Assembly: GCF_006546835.1 (NCBI RefSeq)
Contig: NZ_VICB01000004.1
Coordinates: 186,001-250,000 of the forward strand
Reading direction: 5' to 3'
From: Actinomyces johnsonii
Lineage (GTDB): Bacteria > Actinomycetota > Actinomycetes > Actinomycetales > Actinomycetaceae
Length of the DNA: 64,000 nucleotides
Below the pieces are notes generated by a model, which saw nothing but the letters and a program-made list of their open reading frames with translations, ran no database searches and was not told the DNA's origin. Made by a program: the position numbers and the translations under genes. Of this stretch, positions 27,344-36,368 are shown piece by piece (the stretch's first letter is position 1; each line of letters opens with the position of its first letter).

Positions 27344-27979
27344 ATGAGTCCCACCAACCGCACAGCGACATCGACTGGGCAGGAGCGGCCCACCGTACGC
27401 ACGTCGTCGCGCTCGGGTCTGGCCGACTCCGCGCTCGGCACCCGCAATCTCATGACGATCGCTGCCCTGGCCGTAGTCTCGATGATTCTCCTCGTGCCGC
27501 TGAGCTACCTGGCCCCGGCGGCGGGAGCCTCCCGAGATGCAGTGCTCTTGGGCTGCGCGATCATGGGACTGTGGCTCGTGCCGTACCTGCTGCCCGCCAC
27601 CGTCGTGCGCCGCCCCGGCGCCGTGATGATCGCGGCCCTTCTCATGGGCATCATGTGTGTCTTCACCACTCCGACCGGCCCTGCGGCCATTGTCGGCAAC
27701 CTCATCGGCGGAGCCTTCGTCGAGGTACCCCTGGCTCTCCTGCTCTACCGGAAGTGGACCTGGTGGTCCTACCTGCTCTCGGCGATGACCTTCGGTCTGC
27801 TTAACGGCATCATGTACGTCTCCGTCATGAGCGCCTCGGCGGGCGTCGCCTCCGCGAGTGCCGGCGTCATCATCGCCGTGGTTTCGGCACTTGTCGGTGG
27901 CGCCATCACCATCGTCCTGACCCGGCTGCTCAACCGCGCCGGTGTCGGCATCGACCACCGCGCGACCGGCCGTGCCTGA
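27344..27979 (+). CDS. ECF transporter S component, YkoE-like
   Basis: Second putative substrate-binding subunit, 211 residues. A 35-residue polar start is followed by about six hydrophobic segments: MTIAALAVVSMILLVPLSYL, GPAAIVGNLIGGAFVEVPLA, WSYLLSAMTFGLLNGIMYV and VIIAVVSALVGGAITIVL among them. The GNLIGGAFVEV stretch recalls YkoE-type S components of thiamine-precursor transporters. The upstream metal-type box argues for a metal or siderophore role, so the substrate is open. AAGGAGA at 27333-27339 precedes the ATG. It overlaps the fused energy-module gene. Confidence 0.7.
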   Translation: MSPTNRTATSTGQERPTVRTSSRSGLADSALGTRNLMTIAALAVVSMILLVPLSYLAPAAGASRDAVLLGCAIMGLWLVPYLLPATVVRRPGAVMIAALLMGIMCVFTTPTGPAAIVGNLIGGAFVEVPLALLLYRKWTWWSYLLSAMTFGLLNGIMYVSVMSASAGVASASAGVIIAVVSALVGGAITIVLTRLLNRAGVGIDHRATGRA

Positions 27980-30461
27980 GTCAGCGCTCGCCGTGTCCGA
28001 TGCGCCCGCGGTGGAGCAATCGCATGGCGAGCCGGCAGAACCGGCGCTGGTGAGGATCGAGGGGCTCAGCGTCCACTACCTCGGGCGCGAGAGCTGGGTC
28101 CTGGACTCAGTGAGCCTCACCCACCTGCGCGGCCAGGTCACAGCCGTCATCGGTCCGTCGGGCTGCGGCAAGACCACGCTGGTGCGTGCCTTGTGTGGTC
28201 TTATCCCGCACTGCCTGCCCTCGGAGTACTCCGGCAGCCTGAGCCTGGACGGTACCGAGGTCGCCGATGCCACCGTCCAGGCCCTGGCCGAGACCGTCGC
28301 CTACGTCGGTCAGAACCCCGACGCCGCCGTCGTCACCCGCACCGTCCACGACGACGTCGCCTTCCCGCTGCAGAACCTGTGCCTGCCCCGCAGTGAGATC
28401 ACCTCGCGGGTTCACGAGGCCCTGCGCGCCGTGGGCCTGATCGAACGCATCTGGGATGACCCCTGGAGACTCTCAGGCGGACAGCGCCAGCGTCTCGCCG
28501 TCGCTGTCGCCCTGGCCATGCGCCCGCAGCTCCTCGTCCTCGACGAGCCCACCAGCACCATCGATGCCACTGGGCGCGAGGAGTTCTACACACTCATCTC
28601 CTCCCTGACGGCCTCCGGGACGGCAGTCGTCGTCATCGACCATGACCTCGACCCGGTACTGCCCATCGTCGACCAGGTCCTCGCCCTCGATGCCGCCGGA
28701 AGCATCATCGCCATCGGCACCCCGCGCGAGGTCTTCATGGGGCACCGCGGCGAGCTGACCGACGCCGGCGTATGGATGCCCCGGTCCCTGCGCGACCTCG
28801 ACGATGACCTCCTCGCGGGTTCTTCCGGGCAGGGAATGCCATTGACCTGCGCCGAAGCCGGAATCCGGGTGCCACGGCTCACCGACATGTGCGCGGACGG
28901 CGAGGTGCGTTACCTGGAAAAGCAGACACGGGACTCCGCTGAGAGCTGGCAGCGGGTCGAGGCGATTGACACCCGCGACGCGCTCGCGGGCGTGACTCGT
29001 CAGGAGCCCAGAACCAGCGTGGAGCTGGTCGACCTCGAGGTTCCGGGGCGTTCGCCCAGCGTGTCCATGCAACTGGGCGGCGGGGAACTTGTGGCGCTCG
29101 TCGGCCCCAACGGCGCGGGCAAGTCCTCGATCCTGTCCGCCCTGGCCGGTCTCGTGCGCTCCACCGCACGCAAGGCGGTGGTTGGTGGCCGGGAGGTGGG
29201 TAGGGGCAGGCACCTGGTCGGCTACGTCTTCCAGAATCCGGAGCACCAGTTCGTGGCCACCACCGTCGGGGTCGAGCTCGCCGTCGGAGGCACCTCTCCG
29301 GAACGGGTTAACCAGCTCCTTCAGCAGTTCCATCTGACCGCCCACCGGAACCATCACCCCCTGACCCTCTCAGGCGGCCAGGCCCGCAGGCTCTCGGTAG
29401 CCACCATGGTCAGCGAGGAGCGCGACGTCGTCGTCCTGGACGAGCCCACCTACGGGCAGGACTGGGATAACACCTGTGAGCTCATGGACTTCATCGACCA
29501 GCTGCGCCATCAGGGGCGCACGGTCATCATGGCCACACACGACCTCGAGCTCGCCCTGGAGCACTGCACCCACATCATCGCACTGCCAGGGCCGACGTCG
29601 CGAACCGGCACGGACCCCGATCGGGCGCAGCAGGTCACCGAGGTCGACGACGCAGACGATACGGCGAAGGCAGACGACAGCGGGTCGGCGGCCTCATCTC
29701 CCGGCCCATCCGACCCTCGCCCGGTGCCGCCCCGGCCCCAACCGCGACGCGGCTTGTTCACCTCGCTCAACCCCCTCACCCTCTTCGCGTCGGTCCTGCC
29801 GGTCATGGTGATGGTCTTCGCTCTGCGCAACTATCACCTCAACCTGGGCGTCCTGCTGGCCTCCTCGGTCCTGGTCATCGCCGCACGCGCCTCCCTGCGG
29901 CGCACCATGGCCTCGGTGATTGCCCCCTGGGCGGTCACTACGCTCATGATCTGGATCTTCAGCAGCGGAAGCCACCATCAGGAGACTGCTGCGCGCCTTT
30001 ACGACCTGGGTGACGCGGTGACAGGAGGTACCGGCATCGGTGCGCTCGTCGCACTCGTCCTCGTCTCCGGAGTCTCCACCGACCCCGAAGCTCTCATCCG
30101 CACCCTGACCACCACCTTCCGCATGCCCTACCGTCTGGGGGCCGCGGGCACCGCGGCCATCGCCTTCATCACCCGATTCCACGACGACTTCGTACTCCTG
30201 CGCACCGCCAGGGCACTGCGCGGAATCGGAGGGCGCTGGGGGCTCGCGGCCCCCGTGGTCCGCTGGGTCGGATCCGTTCTGCCGCTGATGATCCTGGCCA
30301 TCCAGCACGCCGAGCGCGTCGCCCTGTCCATGGACTCGCGCGCCTTCGGCGCCCATCGGCGGCGCACCGAGATGACCGATGAGCCCTGGAGAGCGCGCGA
30401 CTGGTGCGTCGTCGTGCTCACCTGGGCGCTGGTCACCGTCACCTGGAACACGCTCCGTTGA
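27942..30461 (+). CDS. Fused ECF energy module: two ATPase domains plus T component
   Basis: An 839-residue chain combining what is usually two or three proteins. ATPase 1 has Walker A GPSGCGKTT (71-79), signature LSGGQRQRL and Walker B LLVLDEPTSTID. ATPase 2 has Walker A GPNGAGKSS near 384-392, signature LSGGQARRL and Walker B VVLDEPTYG. An acidic, proline-rich linker follows at about 550-600. A C-terminal membrane part (LNPLTLFASVLPVMVMVFAL onward) carries the T-type coupling segment RTARALRGIGG. The start is uncertain: the frame opens at the GTG at 27942 (38-base overlap with the S gene), and another GTG is near 27991. The ABC pair follows 10 bases later. Confidence 0.85.
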   Translation: MSASTTARPAVPESALAVSDAPAVEQSHGEPAEPALVRIEGLSVHYLGRESWVLDSVSLTHLRGQVTAVIGPSGCGKTTLVRALCGLIPHCLPSEYSGSLSLDGTEVADATVQALAETVAYVGQNPDAAVVTRTVHDDVAFPLQNLCLPRSEITSRVHEALRAVGLIERIWDDPWRLSGGQRQRLAVAVALAMRPQLLVLDEPTSTIDATGREEFYTLISSLTASGTAVVVIDHDLDPVLPIVDQVLALDAAGSIIAIGTPREVFMGHRGELTDAGVWMPRSLRDLDDDLLAGSSGQGMPLTCAEAGIRVPRLTDMCADGEVRYLEKQTRDSAESWQRVEAIDTRDALAGVTRQEPRTSVELVDLEVPGRSPSVSMQLGGGELVALVGPNGAGKSSILSALAGLVRSTARKAVVGGREVGRGRHLVGYVFQNPEHQFVATTVGVELAVGGTSPERVNQLLQQFHLTAHRNHHPLTLSGGQARRLSVATMVSEERDVVVLDEPTYGQDWDNTCELMDFIDQLRHQGRTVIMATHDLELALEHCTHIIALPGPTSRTGTDPDRAQQVTEVDDADDTAKADDSGSAASSPGPSDPRPVPPRPQPRRGLFTSLNPLTLFASVLPVMVMVFALRNYHLNLGVLLASSVLVIAARASLRRTMASVIAPWAVTTLMIWIFSSGSHHQETAARLYDLGDAVTGGTGIGALVALVLVSGVSTDPEALIRTLTTTFRMPYRLGAAGTAAIAFITRFHDDFVLLRTARALRGIGGRWGLAAPVVRWVGSVLPLMILAIQHAERVALSMDSRAFGAHRRRTEMTDEPWRARDWCVVVLTWALVTVTWNTLR

Positions 30462-30471
30462 GGAGAGCATC

Positions 30472-32364
30472 ATGACCAACGACACGACTCACCAGACGAC
30501 GAAACGCACTGCCAAACCGCAGGACGACCGGCGCAGTGGCACCGCCGATGCCGTCCGGCGCGGCGTCACCGTCGGAGACCTCATTCGGCCGGCGCGCCCG
30601 GCCATGATCGTCTCCGGCCTGCTGACCGCGCTCGGAGCGCTGATGTCCATCGCCCCCTTCGAGGCCCTGCGCAACATGGCGGCCATATGGCTGGGCGAGG
30701 CCTCACCGGAGGGGTGGCGTGGCAGCCTGTGGTCCTGGGCGGCGCTCGCAGTCGTAGCCCTGTTCGCCTCCCAGGCCCTCTACCTGGCCGGCCTCGGGAT
30801 CACGCATCTGGCCGAGGCCCGGCTGCGACACCACCTGCGTGAGCGGGTCGTCGAGGCCATCAGCGGCCTGCCCCTGGGACGGGTGGCGCAGATCCCGCAC
30901 GGCACCATCCGCAAGATGGTCTGCGACGACACCACCGCCATCCACACCCTCGTGGCCCACATCCCCTGCGACGCCACCAACGCCGTCGTCATGGCAGTGG
31001 CCGGAGCGGCCTATCTGCTGTGGACCGACTGGCGCCTGGCCTGCGCGCTGCTGGGGCTGTGGGTACTAACCCTGGGGGTCATGTCCCTGACCCTGGCCGG
31101 CATGTCGGGTATCACCGAGCGCTTCGGCGCCGCGCAGACCGCGCTGGCCGCCGCGACCGTGGAGATGATCGAGGGCATCAAGGAGATCAAGGGCTTCCAG
31201 GCCACCGACGCCTCCCGCACCCGTTTCAGCCGGGCCCGCACCGAGTTCTCCAGGCTGTCATACGAGTGGGTGAGCAGGTCCGGCCGAAGCATCAGCGCCA
31301 TGACGGCGGTCCTGCGCCCCTCCACGGTCTTCGCCACGGTCGCGCTCCTGGCCGTCCTGTTCACCTCCCAGGGGTGGACGCCGCTGTCCGCGACGCTGCC
31401 CTTCTTCCTGGTGGCCCTTGGGCTACCGGAGGGGCTCATGACCCTCATCGGCCTCATGCAGCACATGTACGAGTCCAGAATGGCCGCCCAGGCCACCGCA
31501 GAGCTGCTCTCCCAGTCGCCGATGCCCGAGGGGACTCACAACGACGGTGAGGGGCCGGCCCCCGGGCGCGTCGCCGTCGAGGACGTCACCTTCTCCTACG
31601 AACCGGGCTCTCCGGTCCTGCGCGGCGTGTCCTTCACCGCTGAACCGGGAACCGTCACGGCGCTCGTCGGCCCCTCCGGGGGTGGCAAGTCGACCCTGGC
31701 CCGCCTCATCGCCCGCTTCTACGACGTCGACGACGGTGCTGTGCGCATCAGCGGCATCGATGTGCGCGAAGCGACCTTCCCCTGGCTGCTCTCGCGCGTG
31801 GCGATCGTCCTGCAGGACGTCGCCCTGGCCCACGAGTCCGTCCACGACAACATCGCCCTGGGACGCCCTGGTGCCACGCGGGAGCAGGTCGAGGCGGCCG
31901 CCCGCGCGGCCTGCATCCACGAGCGCATTACGCGTCTGCCTCACGGCTACGACACGATCCTGGGAGATACGGGCGGGTTCCTCTCCGGCGGAGAGCGCCA
32001 GCGCGTGACCCTGGCGCGCGCCTACCTCCAGGACGCCCCCGTCCTCGTCCTGGACGAGGCCACCGCCCAGGCAGACCCCGCCTCCGAGCGCGACATCCAC
32101 CAAGCCCTGTCCCGACTGGCGGCCGGGCGGACCGTCATCATCATCGCCCACCGCCTGTCCACGATCCGCGATGCCGACCAGATCCTCGTCGTCGACGCAG
32201 GACGCATCGCCGAACGCGGCACGCACGAGGAGCTGCTGGCTGCAGGCGGCCGTTACGCCGCCATGTGGAGCAGCCAGGACCTGAGCGAGGAGACCGACGC
32301 CGCGGCACTGACCGCCCTGACCGAGCCATCCGGGGCCAAGACCGCCGGGCGGGAGGAGAAATAG
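30472..32364 (+). CDS. ABC transporter permease/ATPase half 1 (IrtA/MsbA-type fold)
   Basis: Exporter-fold half transporter, 630 residues. About six membrane helices lie in 35-330, beginning AMIVSGLLTALGALM. The ATPase domain has GPSGGGKST near 400-408, signature LSGGERQRV near 504, and VLVLDEATAQADP. The start at 30472 follows AGGAGA at 30461-30466, directly after the fused ECF gene. It is one base from the second half transporter, so a heterodimer is likely. In mycobacteria such a pair (IrtAB) imports iron-siderophores despite the exporter fold. The adjacent metal-box ECF genes make a similar role plausible, but this is inference. Confidence 0.85.
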   Translation: MTNDTTHQTTKRTAKPQDDRRSGTADAVRRGVTVGDLIRPARPAMIVSGLLTALGALMSIAPFEALRNMAAIWLGEASPEGWRGSLWSWAALAVVALFASQALYLAGLGITHLAEARLRHHLRERVVEAISGLPLGRVAQIPHGTIRKMVCDDTTAIHTLVAHIPCDATNAVVMAVAGAAYLLWTDWRLACALLGLWVLTLGVMSLTLAGMSGITERFGAAQTALAAATVEMIEGIKEIKGFQATDASRTRFSRARTEFSRLSYEWVSRSGRSISAMTAVLRPSTVFATVALLAVLFTSQGWTPLSATLPFFLVALGLPEGLMTLIGLMQHMYESRMAAQATAELLSQSPMPEGTHNDGEGPAPGRVAVEDVTFSYEPGSPVLRGVSFTAEPGTVTALVGPSGGGKSTLARLIARFYDVDDGAVRISGIDVREATFPWLLSRVAIVLQDVALAHESVHDNIALGRPGATREQVEAAARAACIHERITRLPHGYDTILGDTGGFLSGGERQRVTLARAYLQDAPVLVLDEATAQADPASERDIHQALSRLAAGRTVIIIAHRLSTIRDADQILVVDAGRIAERGTHEELLAAGGRYAAMWSSQDLSEETDAAALTALTEPSGAKTAGREEK

Positions 32365-32365
32365 C

Positions 32366-34105
32366 ATGTGGAGCCTGCTGACGCGAATCGTCAATGCCGC
32401 CGAGATGCGGACCATCACCGCCTGGTTCGCAGCCTCCGCCGTCCTTCAGGGCCTCACCCTGGCCCTCATGATCCCCTTCCTCCGCGCCCTCTACTCCCGC
32501 TCGGAGTCCCTGACCGCCTGGCTGATCGCTGTCGTGCTCATGGGAGTGAGCACCGTCGTCGTCGACACCACGGCCATGCACCGCTCCTACCGGGTCAGCG
32601 TCTTCGAGGTCTGCGACACGATGATCGACCGCATCGCCGAGCACGTCCTGACCCTGCCCCTGGGGTGGTTCAGCGCCGAGCGGGAGGCCGCCGTCGTCAA
32701 CGCCACCTCCAAGGAGGTCAACACCCTCTCCCACCTGGCCTCCATGGTGATCCCCAATCTGTGCAACGCCTTCATCGTCCCGCTGGTCATGGTGGTGGCC
32801 ACCGCCGTCGTCGAGTGGCCCCTGGCGCTTATCATGGCCGCCACCATCATCCCGCTGATCCTCGCGTGGCGGCTCATGGGAGCCGCAACCACCCGCGCCA
32901 ACGAGATGGAGGACCGCACCTCAAGCGCCGCCGCCGGGCGTCTCGTGGAGTTCGCCAGACTCCAGCCGGTGCTCCGGGCAACCGGCGTCACCAAGACGGG
33001 CTGGGAGCCGGTGCGAGCCTCCCTGGAGGCCGACTCCGAGTCCACCCTGGACGGCTTGCGGGTCAAGGGCAGGCCCGGCCAGTACTTCAACCTCATCGTC
33101 AACATCGCCTTCGTCCTGGTCACGGCGGTCGGTCTGTCACGCGTGAGCGGGCACCGGCTCGACGTCGTCGGATACCTCGCGATCATGGCGGTTACCGCGC
33201 GCACACTCCTGCCACTGACCAAGGCCGCTCTGTACGCCTCCGAGGCGGACAACGCGAAGGTCGCCCTGCGGGCCGTGGGGGACATCCTCGACGCGCGTCC
33301 CCTGCCCGACCCCGAGCCCGGCCAGGAGATCGAGCCCCGGGGAACCACGATCGCCCTGAACGACGTCTCCTTCTCCTATGATGCCGGCCGCCCCGTCCTG
33401 GCGGGCGTCTCCATGACCGCCCGCCAGGGCCGGGTGACTGCCCTGGTGGGCCCGTCGGGGGCGGGCAAATCCACAATCCTGCGCCTGGCCGCCCGGTTCT
33501 GGGACGTCGACGACGGGACGGTCACCATCGGCGGCGCACCGGTGCGCTCCATGCGGACCTCGACGATCATGGGCATGACCTCCATGGTCTTCCAAGACGT
33601 CTACCTGTTCGACACTACGATCCGGGAGAACCTGCGCATCGCCCGGCCCAGGGCCACCGATGCCGAGCTGGCCGAGGCCGCTCGGCGCGCCCGCCTGGAC
33701 CGCGTCATCGAGGCGCTCCCGCACGGGTGGGACACCCAGGTCGGCCCCGGTGGGCTGAGCCTGTCTGGCGGGGAACGTCAGCGCGTCGCCATCGCCCGCG
33801 CCTTCGTCAAGGACGCCCCGATCCTCCTACTCGACGAGATCACCTCGGCCCTGGACGGGGAGAACGAGTCCGCCATCACCGAGGTGGTGCGCGAGCTCTC
33901 CGAGGGCCGAACCGTCATCGTGGTGGCCCACCGCCTGTCCACCGTCCGCCAGGCCGACGAGGTCGTCTTCCTCGAACCGACCCAGGCCGGTGCCCGCGTG
34001 GCCCAATGCGGTACGCCCCGGGAGCTGGCGGCCGTCCCCGGCCCCTTCCGCGAGTTCATCGAGGCCTCCACGGCCTCCTTGCGCTGGCACATCCGCCAGG
34101 AGTGA
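32366..34105 (+). CDS. ABC transporter permease/ATPase half 2 (IrtB-type fold)
   Basis: Partner half transporter, 579 residues. Membrane helices fill about 15-300 (ITAWFAASAVLQGLTLALMI, LCNAFIVPLVMVVATAVVEW). The nucleotide-binding domain has GPSGAGKST near 362-370, LSGGERQRVAIARAF, and ILLLDEITSALD. In this partner Ile replaces Ala of the usual DEA, so the Walker B glutamate is kept. It begins two bases after the stop of half 1. A strong terminator (34148-34188) ends the 10-kb ECF/ABC block 43 bases downstream. Confidence 0.85.
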   Translation: MWSLLTRIVNAAEMRTITAWFAASAVLQGLTLALMIPFLRALYSRSESLTAWLIAVVLMGVSTVVVDTTAMHRSYRVSVFEVCDTMIDRIAEHVLTLPLGWFSAEREAAVVNATSKEVNTLSHLASMVIPNLCNAFIVPLVMVVATAVVEWPLALIMAATIIPLILAWRLMGAATTRANEMEDRTSSAAAGRLVEFARLQPVLRATGVTKTGWEPVRASLEADSESTLDGLRVKGRPGQYFNLIVNIAFVLVTAVGLSRVSGHRLDVVGYLAIMAVTARTLLPLTKAALYASEADNAKVALRAVGDILDARPLPDPEPGQEIEPRGTTIALNDVSFSYDAGRPVLAGVSMTARQGRVTALVGPSGAGKSTILRLAARFWDVDDGTVTIGGAPVRSMRTSTIMGMTSMVFQDVYLFDTTIRENLRIARPRATDAELAEAARRARLDRVIEALPHGWDTQVGPGGLSLSGGERQRVAIARAFVKDAPILLLDEITSALDGENESAITEVVRELSEGRTVIVVAHRLSTVRQADEVVFLEPTQAGARVAQCGTPRELAAVPGPFREFIEASTASLRWHIRQE

Positions 34106-34147
34106 CGCGCAGGCCGGCCATCTCGAATACGACAGATTCACGGACTG

Positions 34148-34188
34148 ACGCTGTCTCATACCGAGCGGTATGAGACAGCGTTTCTGTT
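34148..34188 (+). terminator. Intrinsic terminator with embedded TACC-N4-GGTA motif
   Basis: A perfect 15-bp stem pairs 34148-34162 with 34167-34181 around GAGC and is followed by TTCTGTT. The stem apex reads TACCGAGCGGTA, the same pattern as two operator candidates about 70 and 90 bases downstream. The element may thus be both terminator and regulator site. Confidence 0.8.
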
Positions 34189-34222
34189 GCTATGAGAGCC
34201 CTCAAGGCTCTATGAAACCTTA

Positions 34223-34260
34223 TTGAAATACTGTCTGGTATTGTGAATACCGACTGGTAC
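34223..34260 (+). promoter_or_regulatory. Promoter region with two tandem TetR-type operator candidates
   Basis: ATACTGTCTGGTAT (34228-34241) and ATACCGACTGGTAC (34247-34260) are near-identical 14-base direct repeats 19 bases apart. Each contains an imperfect palindrome (TAC-N6-GTA or TACC-N4-GGTA). TTGAAA at 34223-34228 may be the -35. They lie before an ABC-2 transporter operon whose third gene is a TetR-family regulator, the probable ligand. AAAGGAGAGGA at 34310-34320 is the ribosome site of the next gene. Confidence 0.6.
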
Positions 34261-34324
34261 GGATCAGATTGGTGGTCTGGTCGGGTACTCGGTTTCGGTT
34301 AGCAGAACGAAAGGAGAGGACTTC

Positions 34325-35278
34325 ATGGCCGATGTACTAGCCATTGAGGACCTTCATAAGCACTTCGGAAGCGGGGCGCACACCGTGAGAGCCAACGCCG
34401 GTGTCACCATGCAGGTGGGGGCCGGCGAGGTGGTTGGGCTCCTCGGGCACAACGGCGCGGGCAAGACCACGCTGGTCAACCAGGTGGTGGGGCTGTTGCG
34501 TCCAACCTCCGGAAGCATCCGGCTCGACGGCGTCGACGCCGTTGCCAACCCCGCTCTCGCCCGCCGCCTCACCAACGTCCAGGCACAGGCCAATGTCCCC
34601 ATCACGGGGCTCACGCCGCTGCTGGCCATCGACCTGGTAGGGCGCATGCGAGGAGGGCGTCCGCGCCAGACGCGCAGGCGCGCCGAGGAGCTCATCGAGG
34701 CTCTCGACCTGGGGGAGTGGGCGATGACTCCCGCGCAGAAAGTTTCCGGCGGTATCGCCCGCCTGACAGCCTTCGCCATGTGCGCCGTCGTCCCCGGGCG
34801 CCTGGTCATCCTCGACGAGCCCACCAACGACGTCGACCCGGTGCGCCGCCGTCTGCTGTGGGACCAGATTCGCCTCCTGGCCGATGCCGGATCCGCAGTC
34901 CTCCTCGTGACCCACAACGTGCGGGAGGCCGAACGGGCTGTCGACCGGCTCACCGTCCTGGATCACGGCCACGTCCTCGCTGAGGGAACTCCCGCAGCGC
35001 TCGTTGCCGGTCACGGATCGCCCTTCGTCCTGGAGGTCAGTCGGACTCACGGTCGGCGGTTCGAGTCGCCCGCGGGAATGACGCTGACACAGCACGATGC
35101 CGTGCGCGCATCCGTAGCAGTGCCCTCTGACCGTACGGCGCAGGCCGTGGAGTGGGCCGCTCACGCCCTCAAGGACGGAGCGATCGAGCGCTACGAGCTG
35201 GCGCCGATCTCACTGGAGGACGTCTACGTGGACCTTACCGGGGGCGCGGGTGAGGAGGCGCGCCGTCGTGCCGCGTGA
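34325..35278 (+). CDS. ABC-2 type transporter ATP-binding protein
   Basis: Cytoplasmic ATPase subunit of an efflux-type ABC system, 317 residues. It has Walker A GHNGAGKTT (about 41-49), a signature of unusual form VSGGIARL, and Walker B LVILDEPTNDVDP. The C-terminal 80 residues are a domain typical of drug-export ATPases, ending EDVYVDLTGG. It pairs with the permease at 35453. The TetR-type sites upstream imply induction by a transported compound, which cannot be named from sequence. Confidence 0.88.
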   Translation: MADVLAIEDLHKHFGSGAHTVRANAGVTMQVGAGEVVGLLGHNGAGKTTLVNQVVGLLRPTSGSIRLDGVDAVANPALARRLTNVQAQANVPITGLTPLLAIDLVGRMRGGRPRQTRRRAEELIEALDLGEWAMTPAQKVSGGIARLTAFAMCAVVPGRLVILDEPTNDVDPVRRRLLWDQIRLLADAGSAVLLVTHNVREAERAVDRLTVLDHGHVLAEGTPAALVAGHGSPFVLEVSRTHGRRFESPAGMTLTQHDAVRASVAVPSDRTAQAVEWAAHALKDGAIERYELAPISLEDVYVDLTGGAGEEARRRAA

Positions 35279-35293
35279 AGCGGAACAAGACCC

Positions 35294-35393
35294 GGTCCAA
35301 CCCGAAGCCACGTCGTGCGCACCGGCTCCCCAACGAGCTCAAGGTCAACGACCTGGAGGTCCAACCCGAAGCCACGTCGTGCGCACCGGCTCC
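35294..35393. repeat. 36-bp exact direct repeat between ABC ATPase and permease
   Basis: The 36 bases at 35294-35329 recur exactly at 35358-35393, start to start 64 bases. Both copies begin GGTCCAACCCGAAG and end GCACCGGCTCC. They occupy most of the 174-base gap between the two subunits. The spacing is not a multiple of three, so the repeat is not a repeated peptide in one frame. A small frame (35275-35481) crosses it but overlaps the permease start and is not supported. Confidence 0.75.
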
Positions 35394-35452
35394 TCGCTGT
35401 TGCGCGGGCATGACCTCCGTCCCCACAGAATCAGGAAATGAAGGAGAACCCG

Positions 35453-36262
35453 ATGTCTACTCCAACCAGTACGACTGCTGATCCGGACCAGGCCGGTGGT
35501 ACCGGCCTCAGGGCGGTGTCCCGGACGACTCCGCTCTGGCGCCAGCTCGGCCTGCTTGTTCAGTGGCAGTTCCGCCGCAGCCTGCCCATGCTTCCTCTCT
35601 TCATCATCGTCCAGACGCTGCTGTCCGTCTCAATGGTCCTGGGATACGGGCTCATAGTGGGCCACCCCGGCCGCGAGGCGAGCCTCTACCTGGCCGGCGG
35701 CGGCCCGGCGGTCGCGCTCATCTCGGTAGGTCTCATCATGACGCCCCAGTGGGTCTCCCAGTCGCGCACCGAGGGCAGCCTGGACTGGATGCGTACCCTG
35801 CCCGTCCCCAGAGTCGCCTTCCTCCTGGCTGACCTCGCGATCTGGACCGCTCTCGCGCTACCCGGTCTGGTCGTGGGCGTCCTCGTCGCCAATGCCCGCT
35901 TCGATGTCGACCTCGCCCCGCAGTGGTGGCTGATACCCGGCGCCGTGCTCGTCGCCCTGACAGCAGCCTGCATCGGCTACGCCATCGCCACCCTCCTGGC
36001 TCCGGCCCTGGCCCAGATCCTCTCCCAGGTGCTCGCCTTCGGCATCATGCTGTTCTCACCCGTCAGCTTCCCCACCGACAGGCTCCCCGACTGGGCACAG
36101 GAGATCCACCGCTGGCTGCCCTTCGAGCCCATGGCGCAGGTGGTGCGCGCCGGTCTGTTCTCCCACGACGCCACCATGCCCATCCGTTCCTGGATTCTGC
36201 TGGGCGGATGGTGCCTGGTGGCCGTTGCCGGAGCGTCATGGGCCCTGGGAAGGCGGCCCTGA
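35453..36262 (+). CDS. ABC-2 type transporter permease
   Basis: Membrane subunit of the export system, 269 residues with six hydrophobic segments: LPMLPLFIIVQTLLSVSMVL, VALISVGLIMT, LADLAIWTALALPGLVVGVL, PGAVLVALTAACIGYAIATL, AQILSQVLAFGIMLFSPVSF and SWILLGGWCLVAVAGASWAL. The loop PTDRLPDWAQEIHRWLPFEP is characteristic of ABC-2 permeases. I use ATG 35453 because AAGGAG at 35441-35446 precedes it. The upstream ATG at 35438 lies at the ribosome site itself. Partner of the ATPase at 34325. Confidence 0.87.
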   Translation: MSTPTSTTADPDQAGGTGLRAVSRTTPLWRQLGLLVQWQFRRSLPMLPLFIIVQTLLSVSMVLGYGLIVGHPGREASLYLAGGGPAVALISVGLIMTPQWVSQSRTEGSLDWMRTLPVPRVAFLLADLAIWTALALPGLVVGVLVANARFDVDLAPQWWLIPGAVLVALTAACIGYAIATLLAPALAQILSQVLAFGIMLFSPVSFPTDRLPDWAQEIHRWLPFEPMAQVVRAGLFSHDATMPIRSWILLGGWCLVAVAGASWALGRRP

Positions 36263-36368
36263 GCCGGCCGGGATGCCCGCATGGTCGGGGCCCGGTGGAG
36301 GAAGTGGCGGATGCGGGGGAGGGAGCGCTGTAAAACCCTTCTTGAGGGACCTCCTCTACAGTGGGGAC

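Noticed and set aside
35275-35481. 68-codon frame between ABC ATPase and permease
   Set aside because: It overlaps the permease ribosome site and start in another phase and its sequence is dominated by the 36-base direct repeat.
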